A stretch of DNA of 33,717 nt from JAKAFX01 sp049965715. Its GTDB lineage: Archaea; Thermoplasmatota; Thermoplasmata; Thermoplasmatales; Thermoplasmataceae. The translations under genes were made by a program, and so were the position numbers. The stretch lies in the NCBI GenBank assembly GCA_049965715.1, contig JBMFWA010000016.1, forward strand, positions 1-33,717. The letters are read 5' to 3'. Positions 1 to 8,073 of the stretch are shown here, in pieces (the stretch's first letter is position 1; every line of letters begins with the position of its first letter). Below the pieces are notes generated by a model. It saw only the letters and a list, made by a program, of their open reading frames with translations, did not search any database and was not told the DNA's origin.

Positions 1-212
1 CCGGAAGGAGTTCGCATATATGTGCTGTTCCTCACATACGTTTCGATGTACTCGTTGAGGGATATTGCATTCCTTATCACTCTCACAATATCCCCGGAAG
101 AATACCTGCACTGCGGACCTCCATCGGGGAATACAGATTTCAGGGAAGATGAGAAAAACTTTTTTGCTGCCCTTGCATTCCTTATTTGGGGAGTTGCATT
201 TTCTTTGTTCAT
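1..212 (-). CDS. probable transposase, N-terminal part, runs off left edge
   Basis: An open frame starts at ATG 210-212 (MNKENATPQIRNARAAKKFF...) and stays open to base 1, giving about 70 residues. The visible part ends in ...TYMRTPSG, and an Arg/Lys-rich start followed by a helical segment and a Pro-Ser-Gly motif is reminiscent of the N-terminus of archaeal IS4/ISH-like DDE transposases. That is pattern recognition only, because the catalytic region lies outside the window. A TATA-like TTAAAAT (fwd 234-240) lies about 25 bases upstream of the ATG, consistent with a leaderless start. It lies downstream of korB and is separated from it by a terminator-like hairpin. The alternative is an unrelated hypothetical protein. 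Confidence 0.45.
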   Translation of the reverse strand, partial: MNKENATPQIRNARAAKKFFSSSLKSVFPDGGPQCRYSSGDIVRVIRNAISLNEYIETYVRNSTYMRTPS

Positions 213-402
213 AAATCAAAATCAACTCCCCCGATTTTAATTTGTCTGACAGATTTCTGAAGACTTGTATTGAAAGACTTGACAAACGGAGAAGAAGATA
301 TTTCGCATATATGTCAGACATGCGGAGAGTCTGAAATTGTTGGTCTTGAATATATCCCCGCGTGATGTCTGTTCAATATCCACAAACTATTTGCTATCAC
401 TT

Positions 403-440
403 ACAAAAAAATTTGGAAGGGATGTCGGAAGTACTTCCAG
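403..440 (-). terminator. terminator downstream of korB
   Basis: Read on the minus strand, a TGGAAG/CTTCCA stem (fwd 414-419 with 434-439) is followed by a run of T (fwd 405-413). It begins about 15 bases past the korB stop codon. The inner GGAAGTACTTCC is itself a perfect palindrome. The placement fits the end of the korAB transcript. Confidence 0.55.
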
Positions 441-454
441 TGACGATACCGACT

Positions 455-1303
455 TCAGGCAAACTCTTCCAGGTCCTCATCCTTCACGCTGTATACAGGG
501 TGCTTCACAAGCGGACCCTCTGCCTCTACAGGATCCATTTCCTCGTACCTCTTGGACTCAACCTCATAGAAGATGCCTATGGGTATCTTATCGCCCCATT
601 CCTCGGATATCTGGTATGCTGCAGTGAAATCTTTCAGGTCCTTGGCCTCGTACTTGTAGACGCGTTTCCTGAAATAGTCATAGGTGTTCAGCTTGTTGAA
701 GGTGACACATGGGCTCATCACATCTATGAATGAGAAGCCCTTGTGCTGTATTCCCCTTTTGATGATCTCCGTCAGGTGTTTGGGATCACCTGAGAAAGCC
801 CTAGCGACAAATGTTGCTCCAGCTGCAAGCCCGAATGTCAGTGGGTTGACGGGTTTCTCTATGTTTCCATCGGGTGTCGACTTGGTCACAAATCCTATCT
901 CAGATGTGGGTGATGCCTGACCTGTTGTAAGACCGAATATCTGATTGTCCGAAACAATGTAGGTTATGTCAACATTCCTCTTCGCGGTGTGGAAGAAGTG
1001 CTGGGTACCCTCGAAGAATCCGTCGCCGTCACCACCGTATCCTATTACGGTTAGATCTGAATTTGCCCACTTGATGCCTGAGGCGACCGGAAGAACTCTC
1101 CCGTGGAGACCATGGAAACCATATGCCCTGATGAATTCAGGCAGATTGCTTGAACACCCGATACCTGAGACAATAACAGTGTTCTTCGGTTCGATCTGAA
1201 GTTCCGTTAAAGCTCCCTTGATTGCAGTCAGCTGGGAAAAGTTCCCGCACGCAGGACACCAGTCAGGCTTTACCTTTCCGTTAAAATCATTTACAGTTAT
1301 CAT
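455..1303 (-). CDS. korB: 2-oxoacid:ferredoxin oxidoreductase, beta subunit
   Basis: This is the thiamine-diphosphate and 4Fe-4S subunit of a cytoplasmic enzyme that oxidatively decarboxylates 2-oxoacids to acyl-CoA and reduces ferredoxin. The protein shows the N-terminal cluster Cys pair CPACGN, further Cys in GIGCSSN and MSPCVTFN, and the TPP/Mg motif GYGGDGDGFFEG followed by SDNQIFG. At about 282 residues it matches the short beta subunit of the Sulfolobus-type alpha/beta enzymes. A GTG at 1312 overlaps the korA stop, but ATG 1303 is preferred because GAGGTGA sits 5 bases upstream of it. It is translationally coupled to korA. Substrate range (pyruvate, 2-oxoglutarate, 2-oxobutyrate) cannot be read from the sequence. 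Confidence 0.93.
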   Translation of the reverse strand: MITVNDFNGKVKPDWCPACGNFSQLTAIKGALTELQIEPKNTVIVSGIGCSSNLPEFIRAYGFHGLHGRVLPVASGIKWANSDLTVIGYGGDGDGFFEGTQHFFHTAKRNVDITYIVSDNQIFGLTTGQASPTSEIGFVTKSTPDGNIEKPVNPLTFGLAAGATFVARAFSGDPKHLTEIIKRGIQHKGFSFIDVMSPCVTFNKLNTYDYFRKRVYKYEAKDLKDFTAAYQISEEWGDKIPIGIFYEVESKRYEEMDPVEAEGPLVKHPVYSVKDEDLEEFA

Positions 1304-1308
1304 CTTTT

Positions 1309-3054
1309 TCACCTCTTTATTGCATTCTCAATGCTAGTTGCAAGTTCGCCCGGGAAGAATGACTCTCCGTCGTATTTGGTAATCAGCTCGGTCTGGCAGA
1401 GGAACCTCGATTTCAGCAGGCTGTTGTACTGCCCGCTGTAATTGTTCTCCACAACGATAATCTTCTTTCTTGACTTTATGATTTTCCCTATGTCTGGGTT
1501 CATAGGAAATACCCTGTTTATCTCCACTGCGCCAACCTTTATATTCTTATTTCTCAGCAGATCGATCGCCTCTTCCACAACCCCCTGTGTCGAACCCCAC
1601 TGGAACACCAGGTATTCAGCGTCGTCTGCCCTGTATGTCTCTGTAGGCGGCATTTCCTTGATGTAAGTCTGCATCTTCCTCATCCTCTTCTCCATCATCT
1701 TGATCCTGTCCCTGGGATCTGTCACCGCATCGCTCACTACTTCCCCGTATTCGTTGTGTTCATCTGAGTCCTCATTGTGCATGAGACCTTCCTGGCCAGG
1801 CACGGCTCGCGGAGATATTCCTGTGTCTGTTATGAGGTAACGTTTATAATTTGCCTGTCCGTCCTTGGGCCTATCCCCCCTGTCTATTCTGAAGTCGAAG
1901 TTCAGGTTCTCAACGGTCTCGCTGTGTTCGGCAAGATACAGATCTACCATCACAAATACGGGTGTCTGAAAACGCTCTGCAACGTTGAGCGCCTCTGCTG
2001 TCAGCGTTGCGGCCTCCATTACATTCCGTGGGGCGAAAATTATCCTCAGGAAATCCCCCTGTGACGCCCCCATCACCTGATTCAGATCGCCCTGCTCAGT
2101 CTTTGTTGGCAGTCCTGTGGACGGCCCTGACCTCTGGGCCTCATATATGACCAGAGGAATCTCCAGCATTGCAGCCATACCGACGGCTTCCGTCATCAGT
2201 GCGAATCCTCCTCCGGAGGATCCTGTCATTGCCCTGACGCCTGCATAGTTTCCACCTATAGCCATGTTGATGGCGGATATCTCGTCCTCAGATACCTTCA
2301 CAAAAAGATCGTACTTTCTGGCATGTGATGCAAGGTAATGCAGGCATGATGAGGCTGGCGTCATTGGATATGCCGTATACATCTTCAATCCGCCCTTCAC
2401 TGCACCGAATCCTACTGCCTCGCCCCCGCCAACAAGGTAGAGTTTTCTCTTTGAGAAATCCAGCTTTTTCCCATAGGGGGGATAATGTGCCTTGAAGTAA
2501 TCATAACCCTCCTTCGCAGCCTGTACGTTCTGATCTGCAACCGCCCCCTTGTTGCCAAATGTCTCCTTGATCACCTCTGCCATCACTTCGAAATCAATGC
2601 CGATTGATGCGGCGGCGGCAGAAAGTGCAACCGTATTCTTGAGCAGGGGATTCTTCGAGTATTTTCCTGCAATGGTTGAGAGCGGCATTGGCCTGTAATC
2701 CACTTTCTGCTGTTTTTCATAATTTGTTATTGATTCATCAAATATTGCTATTCCAGAAAGTGGCGATGCGCCTCCCTCATTTATGTTCGGGTTTGTGTGC
2801 CTTAAGAGCCCGTCCTCATTCAGAGTAACAAGTATGTCGAGCCCGTCGCCCTGGTTCCGCACCTTCTTTGGTGAGGCGCGCACCTGATACCAGCTTTCAC
2901 CGCCACGGACAATATCCTGGTAATAGTTGTATGTAACGGCGTACAGGCCGCTCCTTGCAAAAGTTTTAGCCATTATGAGACCCGCCGACTGCACACCATC
3001 CCCGGCAGCACCGGCAACTCGGAATACTATTTCGTTGTCTGACATATTAAACAT
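1309..3054 (-). CDS. korA: 2-oxoacid:ferredoxin oxidoreductase, fused gamma/alpha subunit
   Basis: This is the partner of korB. The first ~190 residues are the gamma domain (VAGAAGDGVQSAGLIMAKTF), fused to an alpha pyrimidine-binding domain. YPMTPASSC near residue 230 corresponds to the YPITP motif known in Sulfolobus enzymes to affect 2-oxoacid recognition. The length (581) is slightly below the ~630 typical of crenarchaeal homologues. A CoA-binding C-terminal domain (VEEAIDLLRNKNIKVGAVE) is present. The start at 3054 has AAGGA just upstream. The second ATG at 3045 (MSDNEIV) is an alternative with a more normal spacing from AAGGA. A TATA-like element lies at 3085-3094. First gene of a two-gene operon, divergent from the aspartase gene. 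Confidence 0.93.
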   Translation of the reverse strand: MFNMSDNEIVFRVAGAAGDGVQSAGLIMAKTFARSGLYAVTYNYYQDIVRGGESWYQVRASPKKVRNQGDGLDILVTLNEDGLLRHTNPNINEGGASPLSGIAIFDESITNYEKQQKVDYRPMPLSTIAGKYSKNPLLKNTVALSAAAASIGIDFEVMAEVIKETFGNKGAVADQNVQAAKEGYDYFKAHYPPYGKKLDFSKRKLYLVGGGEAVGFGAVKGGLKMYTAYPMTPASSCLHYLASHARKYDLFVKVSEDEISAINMAIGGNYAGVRAMTGSSGGGFALMTEAVGMAAMLEIPLVIYEAQRSGPSTGLPTKTEQGDLNQVMGASQGDFLRIIFAPRNVMEAATLTAEALNVAERFQTPVFVMVDLYLAEHSETVENLNFDFRIDRGDRPKDGQANYKRYLITDTGISPRAVPGQEGLMHNEDSDEHNEYGEVVSDAVTDPRDRIKMMEKRMRKMQTYIKEMPPTETYRADDAEYLVFQWGSTQGVVEEAIDLLRNKNIKVGAVEINRVFPMNPDIGKIIKSRKKIIVVENNYSGQYNSLLKSRFLCQTELITKYDGESFFPGELATSIENAIKR

Positions 3055-3084
3055 TTCCTTGAACTCGGATATTTCAAGATTCTA

Positions 3085-3094
3085 TTAATATATT
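3085..3094 (-). promoter_or_regulatory. korAB promoter (TATA box)
   Basis: On the minus strand AAATATATTAAT lies about 36 bases before the korA ATG. This would put the transcript start about 10 bases upstream of the start codon, leaving room for the AAGGA ribosome site. Confidence 0.5.
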
Positions 3095-3236
3095 TGGACT
3101 TAGAAGAATTAACCTAATATTTATATCAGATGATTTTGATTATTGTATCTGTGGTTGTGGTATGATTTTCTACCCCCAGAGAAACTTCATAAAATTGAAC
3201 GAAGCAACCGTGGCTGATTCTAATTAGACTCACTGT

Positions 3237-3246
3237 TTTTATAATT
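3237..3246 (+). promoter_or_regulatory. aspartase promoter (TATA box)
   Basis: TTTATAATTT is centred about 23 bases before ATG 3265, with no Shine-Dalgarno in between. This is the spacing of a leaderless archaeal transcript. The 210-base divergent spacer to korA thus contains two back-to-back promoters. Confidence 0.6.
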
Positions 3247-3264
3247 TACTGAGATTCATCATAC

Positions 3265-4647
3265 ATGGCAAGGACTGAAAGAGATGTAATAGGGGAAGTG
3301 AAGATTGAGGATGATGTCTACTATGGAATAAATACATACAGAGCCATTGAGAATTTCAGGATATCCGGGCTCAGGGCTGATTCTGATCATATAGAGTCGA
3401 TTGTGCAGATCAAGAGATCTGCCGCCATTGCCAATTTTCTGGGGAAAAAACTGGATGCGGAAAAAAAGGACCTCATAGTGAAGGCAAGCGACAGGATAAT
3501 AGCAGGCGATCACCACTCTGATTTTATGATTGACGTTTACCAGGCCGGCGCCGGCACCTCATATAACATGAATGCAAACGAGGTCATCGCCAATGTGGCC
3601 CTTGAAATGGCCGGAAGGAAAAAGGGGGATTACGAGTTCATCCATCCCAATGATCATGTGAACATGAGCCAGTCCACAAACGATGTCTATCCAACCATGA
3701 TAAGAGTCACGTCCGTTAAGAAGATTCTGAAACTTTTGCCGGAATTGAAAATGCTTCATGATGCATTCATGAAAAAGGCAGTGGAATTGGGAGGCATCGT
3801 AAAACCTGGAAGGACGCATCTTCAGGATGCTGCTCCTGTAACCCTTGGGATAGAGATGAGTGCCTATGCCTATGCAATGCAGAGATGCTATGACGAGATA
3901 GATCGTTCCGTAGAATACCTGCTTGATCTGAACATAGGCGGGACCGCTGTTGGAACTGGCATCAATACAGCGCCCGACTACCAGAAAAATGTCGTTGCTG
4001 AAATCTCCAGAATCACCGGAATAGCGTTCAGGCCCAGTGATAATCTGCCCGGCATCATGGAATTCCAGAGCGATTTCTCTAGAGCCATGAATTCCGTCGC
4101 AAATCTGGCCCTCGACCTCAACAAGATTGCAAACGATATACGTCTACTTTATTCTGGACCCGGTGCTGGAATTCATGAGATCAGGATACCCGCCGTGCAG
4201 CAGGGTTCTTCCATAATGCCTGGAAAGATCAATCCCTCCATTGCGGAGGCGATGAACATGATATGCTATTCAGTCCTGGGTGCTCAGACCGCTGTCAATT
4301 ACTCGGTCCAGGCCGGACAGCTGGAGCTGAACGTGATGATGCCGAACATCGATTTTGAACTCAACAGGGCCATTGATATAATGACCACCGGAATGAGGAT
4401 GTTCCGCACAAAGCTCGTTGAAGGACTGGAGGGTGAGGAAAAGGTGTGCAGGGACCATCTGTCTAAGAGCTTTGGATCGGCTGCCCTGCTCAATCCTTAC
4501 CTTGGATATGACAGTGTTGCAAAGATAGTCCAGGAAGCACTGCATACAGGCCATTCAATAAAAGAGCTCGCCCTTAAAACAGGAAAAATAAATGAGGAAC
4601 AGTTTGACAAAATAATGGGAAGCGGGATTCCGAAAAAAATCAGATAA
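3265..4647 (+). CDS. aspA: aspartate ammonia-lyase (fumarase/aspartase superfamily)
   Basis: Catalyses reversible aspartate to fumarate plus ammonia, a cytoplasmic anaplerotic step. The superfamily signature GSSIMPGKINP is present near residue 318, with the catalytic Ser on that loop. The N-terminus (EDDVYYGINTYRAIENFRIS) and the GQLELNVMMP segment match aspartases more than class II fumarases, which usually read GNFELNVFMP. Length 460 is normal. SS loop plus PGK (rather than PAK) leaves some doubt, so class II fumarase is the main alternative. It is monocistronic with its own leaderless promoter, and its last 8 bases overlap the end of the convergent acyl-CoA dehydrogenase gene. Confidence 0.8.
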   Translation: MARTERDVIGEVKIEDDVYYGINTYRAIENFRISGLRADSDHIESIVQIKRSAAIANFLGKKLDAEKKDLIVKASDRIIAGDHHSDFMIDVYQAGAGTSYNMNANEVIANVALEMAGRKKGDYEFIHPNDHVNMSQSTNDVYPTMIRVTSVKKILKLLPELKMLHDAFMKKAVELGGIVKPGRTHLQDAAPVTLGIEMSAYAYAMQRCYDEIDRSVEYLLDLNIGGTAVGTGINTAPDYQKNVVAEISRITGIAFRPSDNLPGIMEFQSDFSRAMNSVANLALDLNKIANDIRLLYSGPGAGIHEIRIPAVQQGSSIMPGKINPSIAEAMNMICYSVLGAQTAVNYSVQAGQLELNVMMPNIDFELNRAIDIMTTGMRMFRTKLVEGLEGEEKVCRDHLSKSFGSAALLNPYLGYDSVAKIVQEALHTGHSIKELALKTGKINEEQFDKIMGSGIPKKIR

Positions 4648-5659
4648 TACCCGCTGTCTCTCCATACATTTTCTTTGAGAGGGTCTTCAGGTCTTCGCCC
4701 CTTGTTCCGAAGAAAACGGACAGTGACATGGCATCCCTGTAGAATTTCTCCACACCAAAGTCCTCAAGGTATCCGTACCCGCCATGTATCTGGAGTGAAA
4801 GTCTTGATGACTTCCTTGCAAGTTCTATGGCCATTATTTTGATCGCCAGTGGATCTGAACTTGCAGAGTAGAGAAGGTTCCTTGCCTCGTCTATCTGAGC
4901 CTTGAGATCTGAGAGATTGAAAGCCACCGGCCCGTAATCCTTGAGCGGCCTGCCGAAGGTGGTTCTGACCCTCGAGTATTCCATTGCCTTGTCTATGGTG
5001 GCACCGGCCATGCCTATTGCTATTGCCGCGATATCCTTCGAGGCTGCTGCAATTACCTCATCAATCATTGCGTGTGCTTTCTCACCAATTTTCTCGGCAT
5101 CTGATCCATCAAATTCCAGTCCTGAATACGCCAGTCCCCGGAATCCCAGCCTTGGCAGTGGATTCTGCCTGGGCTTTCCATTCACAATATACAGGGATCC
5201 GTCAGACGGAACCAGGAAGTATTCAGAGTCCGGCATGAGGCAGTACTTCACCCTGCCATGAGCCTTTCCTGATTTCATGTCGACTGAGTCCTCCTGACCC
5301 GACAGGTAATCAAATATGCATGCAGTTCCTCTTCTGGTTCCGGAGGCGATCTCCCTGAGTGCGGTTCCATCGTGATGATACAGGGGAAAAAATATGGAAT
5401 TTTCAAGGAATATGAGCATTGCTACTGAGGGGGATGACCTGGCAGTGCGTTCGAGCACAATACGGTATGAATCCTCGTCAAGTCCTGAACCTCCGCTTTC
5501 CGGGTTAATCCTTGCGCCCAGGAATCCCTGGCTGGCGAGTTTTGTAACAAGATCCTGAGGGATTCCTGTATTCTCTATTTTGAGCGCTATGTCTGCTATG
5601 TTTCTCGTGCAGAATTCGTCTATGTTTTCCCTGAGCATCTTCATTTCTTCCTGTTCCAT
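4640..5659 (-). CDS. acyl-CoA dehydrogenase-like subunit lacking catalytic Glu (probable beta partner)
   Basis: Acyl-CoA dehydrogenase fold, but short (339 against ~380 residues) and degenerate in its middle domain. The usual T-E-P-G-x-G-S-D flavin loop is absent, and the position of the catalytic Glu (Y/W-E-G-T) reads FFGT (~residue 315), so the base is replaced by Phe. It keeps the motifs that in homotetramers reach into the neighbouring subunit's FAD: RVRTTFGRPL (~residue 229) and QIHGGYGYLEDFGVEKFYRD (~residue 288). The gene begins one base after the stop of the next acyl-CoA dehydrogenase gene, which lacks exactly these motifs. I infer a non-catalytic partner of an alpha2beta2 enzyme. 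An independent homomeric enzyme with a relocated base (as in isovaleryl-CoA dehydrogenase) is less likely given the lost flavin loop. Confidence 0.82.
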   Translation of the reverse strand: MEQEEMKMLRENIDEFCTRNIADIALKIENTGIPQDLVTKLASQGFLGARINPESGGSGLDEDSYRIVLERTARSSPSVAMLIFLENSIFFPLYHHDGTALREIASGTRRGTACIFDYLSGQEDSVDMKSGKAHGRVKYCLMPDSEYFLVPSDGSLYIVNGKPRQNPLPRLGFRGLAYSGLEFDGSDAEKIGEKAHAMIDEVIAAASKDIAAIAIGMAGATIDKAMEYSRVRTTFGRPLKDYGPVAFNLSDLKAQIDEARNLLYSASSDPLAIKIMAIELARKSSRLSLQIHGGYGYLEDFGVEKFYRDAMSLSVFFGTRGEDLKTLSKKMYGETAGII

Positions 5660-5660
5660 A

Positions 5661-6770
5661 TCAGTTCTCGCCTCCCTTCATTATACTCCTTGCTATTATG
5701 AGCTTCTCAACCTCGCTGGTTCCCTCCCAGATCTCAAGTATCTTCGCGTCTCTGTAGAATCTTTCAAGATCGGACGAGATGCCTTCAATGCCGGTTATCT
5801 CCAGCGCCTTTTCAGCAACGTAAACTGCCGTTTCCGCTGCGTATTTCTTTGCCATGCTTGTCTCCATGGGATCAGGCTTGAAGTTGAAAAGGAATGATGC
5901 TGCTTTATATGTTATGAGTCTTGCTGCTTCTATGTGTGTTGCCATGTCTGCAAGTGCAAACTGTATTTCCTCATTGCTGGAATAAGCAGGTCCCCTGCTT
6001 TTTATTATTCTGAGGGCTCTGTCATATGCCCCCTGTGCAATACCAATACCCTGACCTGCCACAAAGATCCTGCTGATGTTGAAGAACGTCATGACATAAT
6101 AGAACCCTTTACCCTCTTCTCCAACAAGATTCGCCTCTGGCACTTCCATATTGTTGAATTGCAGTTCCGCAGTATCTGTTGCCCTTACTCCAAGTTTGCC
6201 CCTCAGTTTGGTTGACTTGAAGCCTGGGAATGATGATTCAATGACAAGAACGCTGAGGCCGTGATGCCGCTTTTCCTCGTTTGAGGTCCTGATGAGTGAT
6301 ACAAAGAAATTTGCAATCGTACCGTTGGTGATGAACATTTTTCCGCCGTTAACTATGTATTTTCCATCCTTCTTTGTTGCGAATGTCTTGATTCCGGCAA
6401 CGTCACTGCCGCCACCGGGTTCCGTGACTGCAAGCCCCATTATGGCTTTTCCATCGTTGACCGCAGCAAGATACTTCTCCTTGAGGTAATCGCTGCCGAA
6501 GAGCGAAATGATCTCTTCGCCGAAATAAGGGACGGTTGCAGATATCCCAAGTCCTGCATCTGCCCTGCACAGTTCCTCTATGGCTATCAGAACCTTCCAT
6601 GGATCACTGTAGTCGATTATCTTTTCATCAAAGGACTTTTTCCTGAGTTCCTCCGGATATTTCTCTTCCCTGTCAAATTTGGCTGCCAGTTCAGGGGTGA
6701 ACTCCCTCTGTGCAAATTCCCGCACTTTTTCTCTCATCTTCTGCTGATCTTCCGTGAATTCGAAATCCAT
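5661..6770 (-). CDS. acyl-CoA dehydrogenase, catalytic subunit (probable alpha partner)
   Basis: Introduces the alpha,beta double bond into an acyl-CoA and passes electrons to ETF. Seen: MGLAVTEPGGGSD flavin loop (~residue 117), INGG/FITNG segment, and the catalytic WEGTSE (~residue 346). Missing: the R-x-x-F-G motif (replaced by KSRGPAYSSNEE) and the Q-x-x-G-G-x-G-Y motif (replaced by LEITGIEGI), both of which are present in the adjacent gene. Start chosen at ATG 6770 (MDFEFTEDQQ), which lies 4 bases after the thiolase stop. An upstream TTG at 6788 would overlap thiolase and adds only MKERDC. It lies in the operon between thiolase and its likely partner subunit. Substrate chain length cannot be read. 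Confidence 0.88.
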   Translation of the reverse strand: MDFEFTEDQQKMREKVREFAQREFTPELAAKFDREEKYPEELRKKSFDEKIIDYSDPWKVLIAIEELCRADAGLGISATVPYFGEEIISLFGSDYLKEKYLAAVNDGKAIMGLAVTEPGGGSDVAGIKTFATKKDGKYIVNGGKMFITNGTIANFFVSLIRTSNEEKRHHGLSVLVIESSFPGFKSTKLRGKLGVRATDTAELQFNNMEVPEANLVGEEGKGFYYVMTFFNISRIFVAGQGIGIAQGAYDRALRIIKSRGPAYSSNEEIQFALADMATHIEAARLITYKAASFLFNFKPDPMETSMAKKYAAETAVYVAEKALEITGIEGISSDLERFYRDAKILEIWEGTSEVEKLIIARSIMKGGEN

Positions 6771-6774
6771 ACAA

Positions 6775-7968
6775 TCACGCTCTTTCAAGTATCATGGAGA
6801 ATCCCTGTCCGCCGCCAACGCACAGAGTTGCCAGTCCGTATCTCTTTCCCTTTTCCTTGAGTGTTCTTGCCAGAGTTCCTGCAAGTCTGGCTCCGGATGC
6901 CCCGAGGGGGTGCCCGATCGCTATCGCACCACCATGTATGTTGACCCTTTCCTCCTTTATTCCGAGTTCGTTCATTGCATTAATGACCACGGTGGCAAAC
7001 GCCTCGTTTATTTCCCAGAAATCGATATCATCGACCTCCAGCCCAGCGTTCTTCAGGGCTTTTTTTGATGCAGGAACAGGGCCTTCGCCCATGATTGACG
7101 GTTCCACAGCGGCCCAGCCCATTGACACTATTCTGGCAAGAGGCTTCAGACCATATTCGTTCACCTTGTCCTCCGATGCAATAAGTGTGGCAGATGCCCC
7201 GGCGTTCAAAGGTGATGAATTCCCTGCAGTCACCTTTCCATTGGTCTTGAATGCAGGCTGCAGCCTGGCCATCTGTTCTATGGTAGCGTCAGCCCTTATG
7301 CTCTGATCCTTGTCTATATCGACCATTTCGTTGCCTATCTCGGCGGTGACAGGTTCTATCTCTTCCCTCAGGTATCCACTGCTGAGAGCTTCACTTGCCA
7401 GTTTGTGGCTTCTCAGGGAGAATTTGTCCATATCCTCGCGCGCTATACCTCTGAGATCAGCCAGTTTTTCCGCAGTCAGACCCATTGAATATCCGGTATT
7501 CATATCCAGTTTTGCAAATTCCGGCCTCACAAGAAGTTTAATGTTTGGTTTAACGTGCGGATTGTTTGAAAGCGGAACATGTGTCATGTGTTCCATACCG
7601 CCGGCCAGAACCACATCAGAGAAACCTGACCTGATCTCCATGTATCCGATTCCAATTGCGTTGAGCGATGATGAACATGCGCGGTCCAGTGCCATTGCAG
7701 GCACAGTCACCGGAAGACCTCCTACGAGTACCGGGTGCCGTCCGCCATACATCCAGTTTTCATCAGCCTGCAGTGCACATCCCGAAATTGCATCGCCAAT
7801 GTCTTCTGCCCTGATTCCATTTCTTGTAACAAGGTTCTTGTAGAGTTTTCCCAGCTGTTCGTCCATTCTGACCGAGTTGAAAACGTCCCGCTCAGGATCA
7901 GACGGCCTGGATCTGGAAAACGGCGTTCTCCTGTAGTCCACTATAAAGACATCTTTATTTTCTTTCAT
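6775..7968 (-). CDS. fadA: acetyl-CoA C-acyltransferase (thiolase)
   Basis: Type I thiolase that cleaves 3-ketoacyl-CoA with CoA, or condenses acyl-CoAs in reverse. All three active-site blocks are intact: DRACSSSLNAIGIG with the nucleophilic Cys (~residue 90), GGAIAIGHPLGASGARL with the catalytic His, and CVGGGQG with the second Cys near the C-terminus. Length 397 is normal. The pattern fits a degradative or biosynthetic bacterial-type thiolase, not the archaeal acetoacetyl-CoA thiolase/HMG-CoA synthase complex. First gene of the thiolase-ACAD-ACAD operon, so most likely the last step of acyl-CoA breakdown. Promoter element and a motif shared with the SCP2 operon lie just upstream. Confidence 0.93.
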   Translation of the reverse strand: MKENKDVFIVDYRRTPFSRSRPSDPERDVFNSVRMDEQLGKLYKNLVTRNGIRAEDIGDAISGCALQADENWMYGGRHPVLVGGLPVTVPAMALDRACSSSLNAIGIGYMEIRSGFSDVVLAGGMEHMTHVPLSNNPHVKPNIKLLVRPEFAKLDMNTGYSMGLTAEKLADLRGIAREDMDKFSLRSHKLASEALSSGYLREEIEPVTAEIGNEMVDIDKDQSIRADATIEQMARLQPAFKTNGKVTAGNSSPLNAGASATLIASEDKVNEYGLKPLARIVSMGWAAVEPSIMGEGPVPASKKALKNAGLEVDDIDFWEINEAFATVVINAMNELGIKEERVNIHGGAIAIGHPLGASGARLAGTLARTLKEKGKRYGLATLCVGGGQGFSMILERA

Positions 7969-7991
7969 GATAGTTGATGTTTACATTTTAG

Positions 7992-8016
7992 ATATTATTA
8001 TCCTTTTGCACTAAAA
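7992..8016 (-). promoter_or_regulatory. thiolase-ACAD operon promoter with shared upstream motif
   Basis: On the minus strand TTTTAGTGCAAA (fwd 8005-8016) is followed 5 bases later by a TATA-like AATAATAT (fwd 7992-7999), about 27 bases before ATG 7968. The same 12-mer precedes the TATA box of the SCP2/hydroxyacyl-CoA dehydrogenase operon. Its 3' half may serve as the BRE. Confidence 0.6.
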
Positions 8017-8073
8017 TAGCCTATTCTCTGGTTCTTAATACTCCCGTCCGGTCCGGTTATGATTGCCGTTTAA

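Noticed and set aside
213..321. Frame beginning MSDIYAKYLLLRLSS on the minus strand, first read as the transposase start
   Set aside because: After recounting the T-run near 150, the transposase-like sequence belongs to another frame that starts at ATG 212. The longer frame shows only a low-complexity, unrelated translation.
3265..4647. Class II fumarase as the primary call
   Set aside because: The N-terminal block and the GQLELNV segment fit aspartase better; fumarase is kept only as the alternative.
4640..5659. Acyl-CoA dehydrogenase-like gene as a decayed pseudogene
   Set aside because: The frame is intact, it is tightly coupled to its neighbour, and exactly the partner-subunit motifs are conserved, which random decay would not give.
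6794..7843. Two long plus-strand open frames opposite the thiolase gene
   Set aside because: They are antisense shadows of an intact thiolase with all active-site motifs, and encode Ser/Pro-rich sequence without family features.
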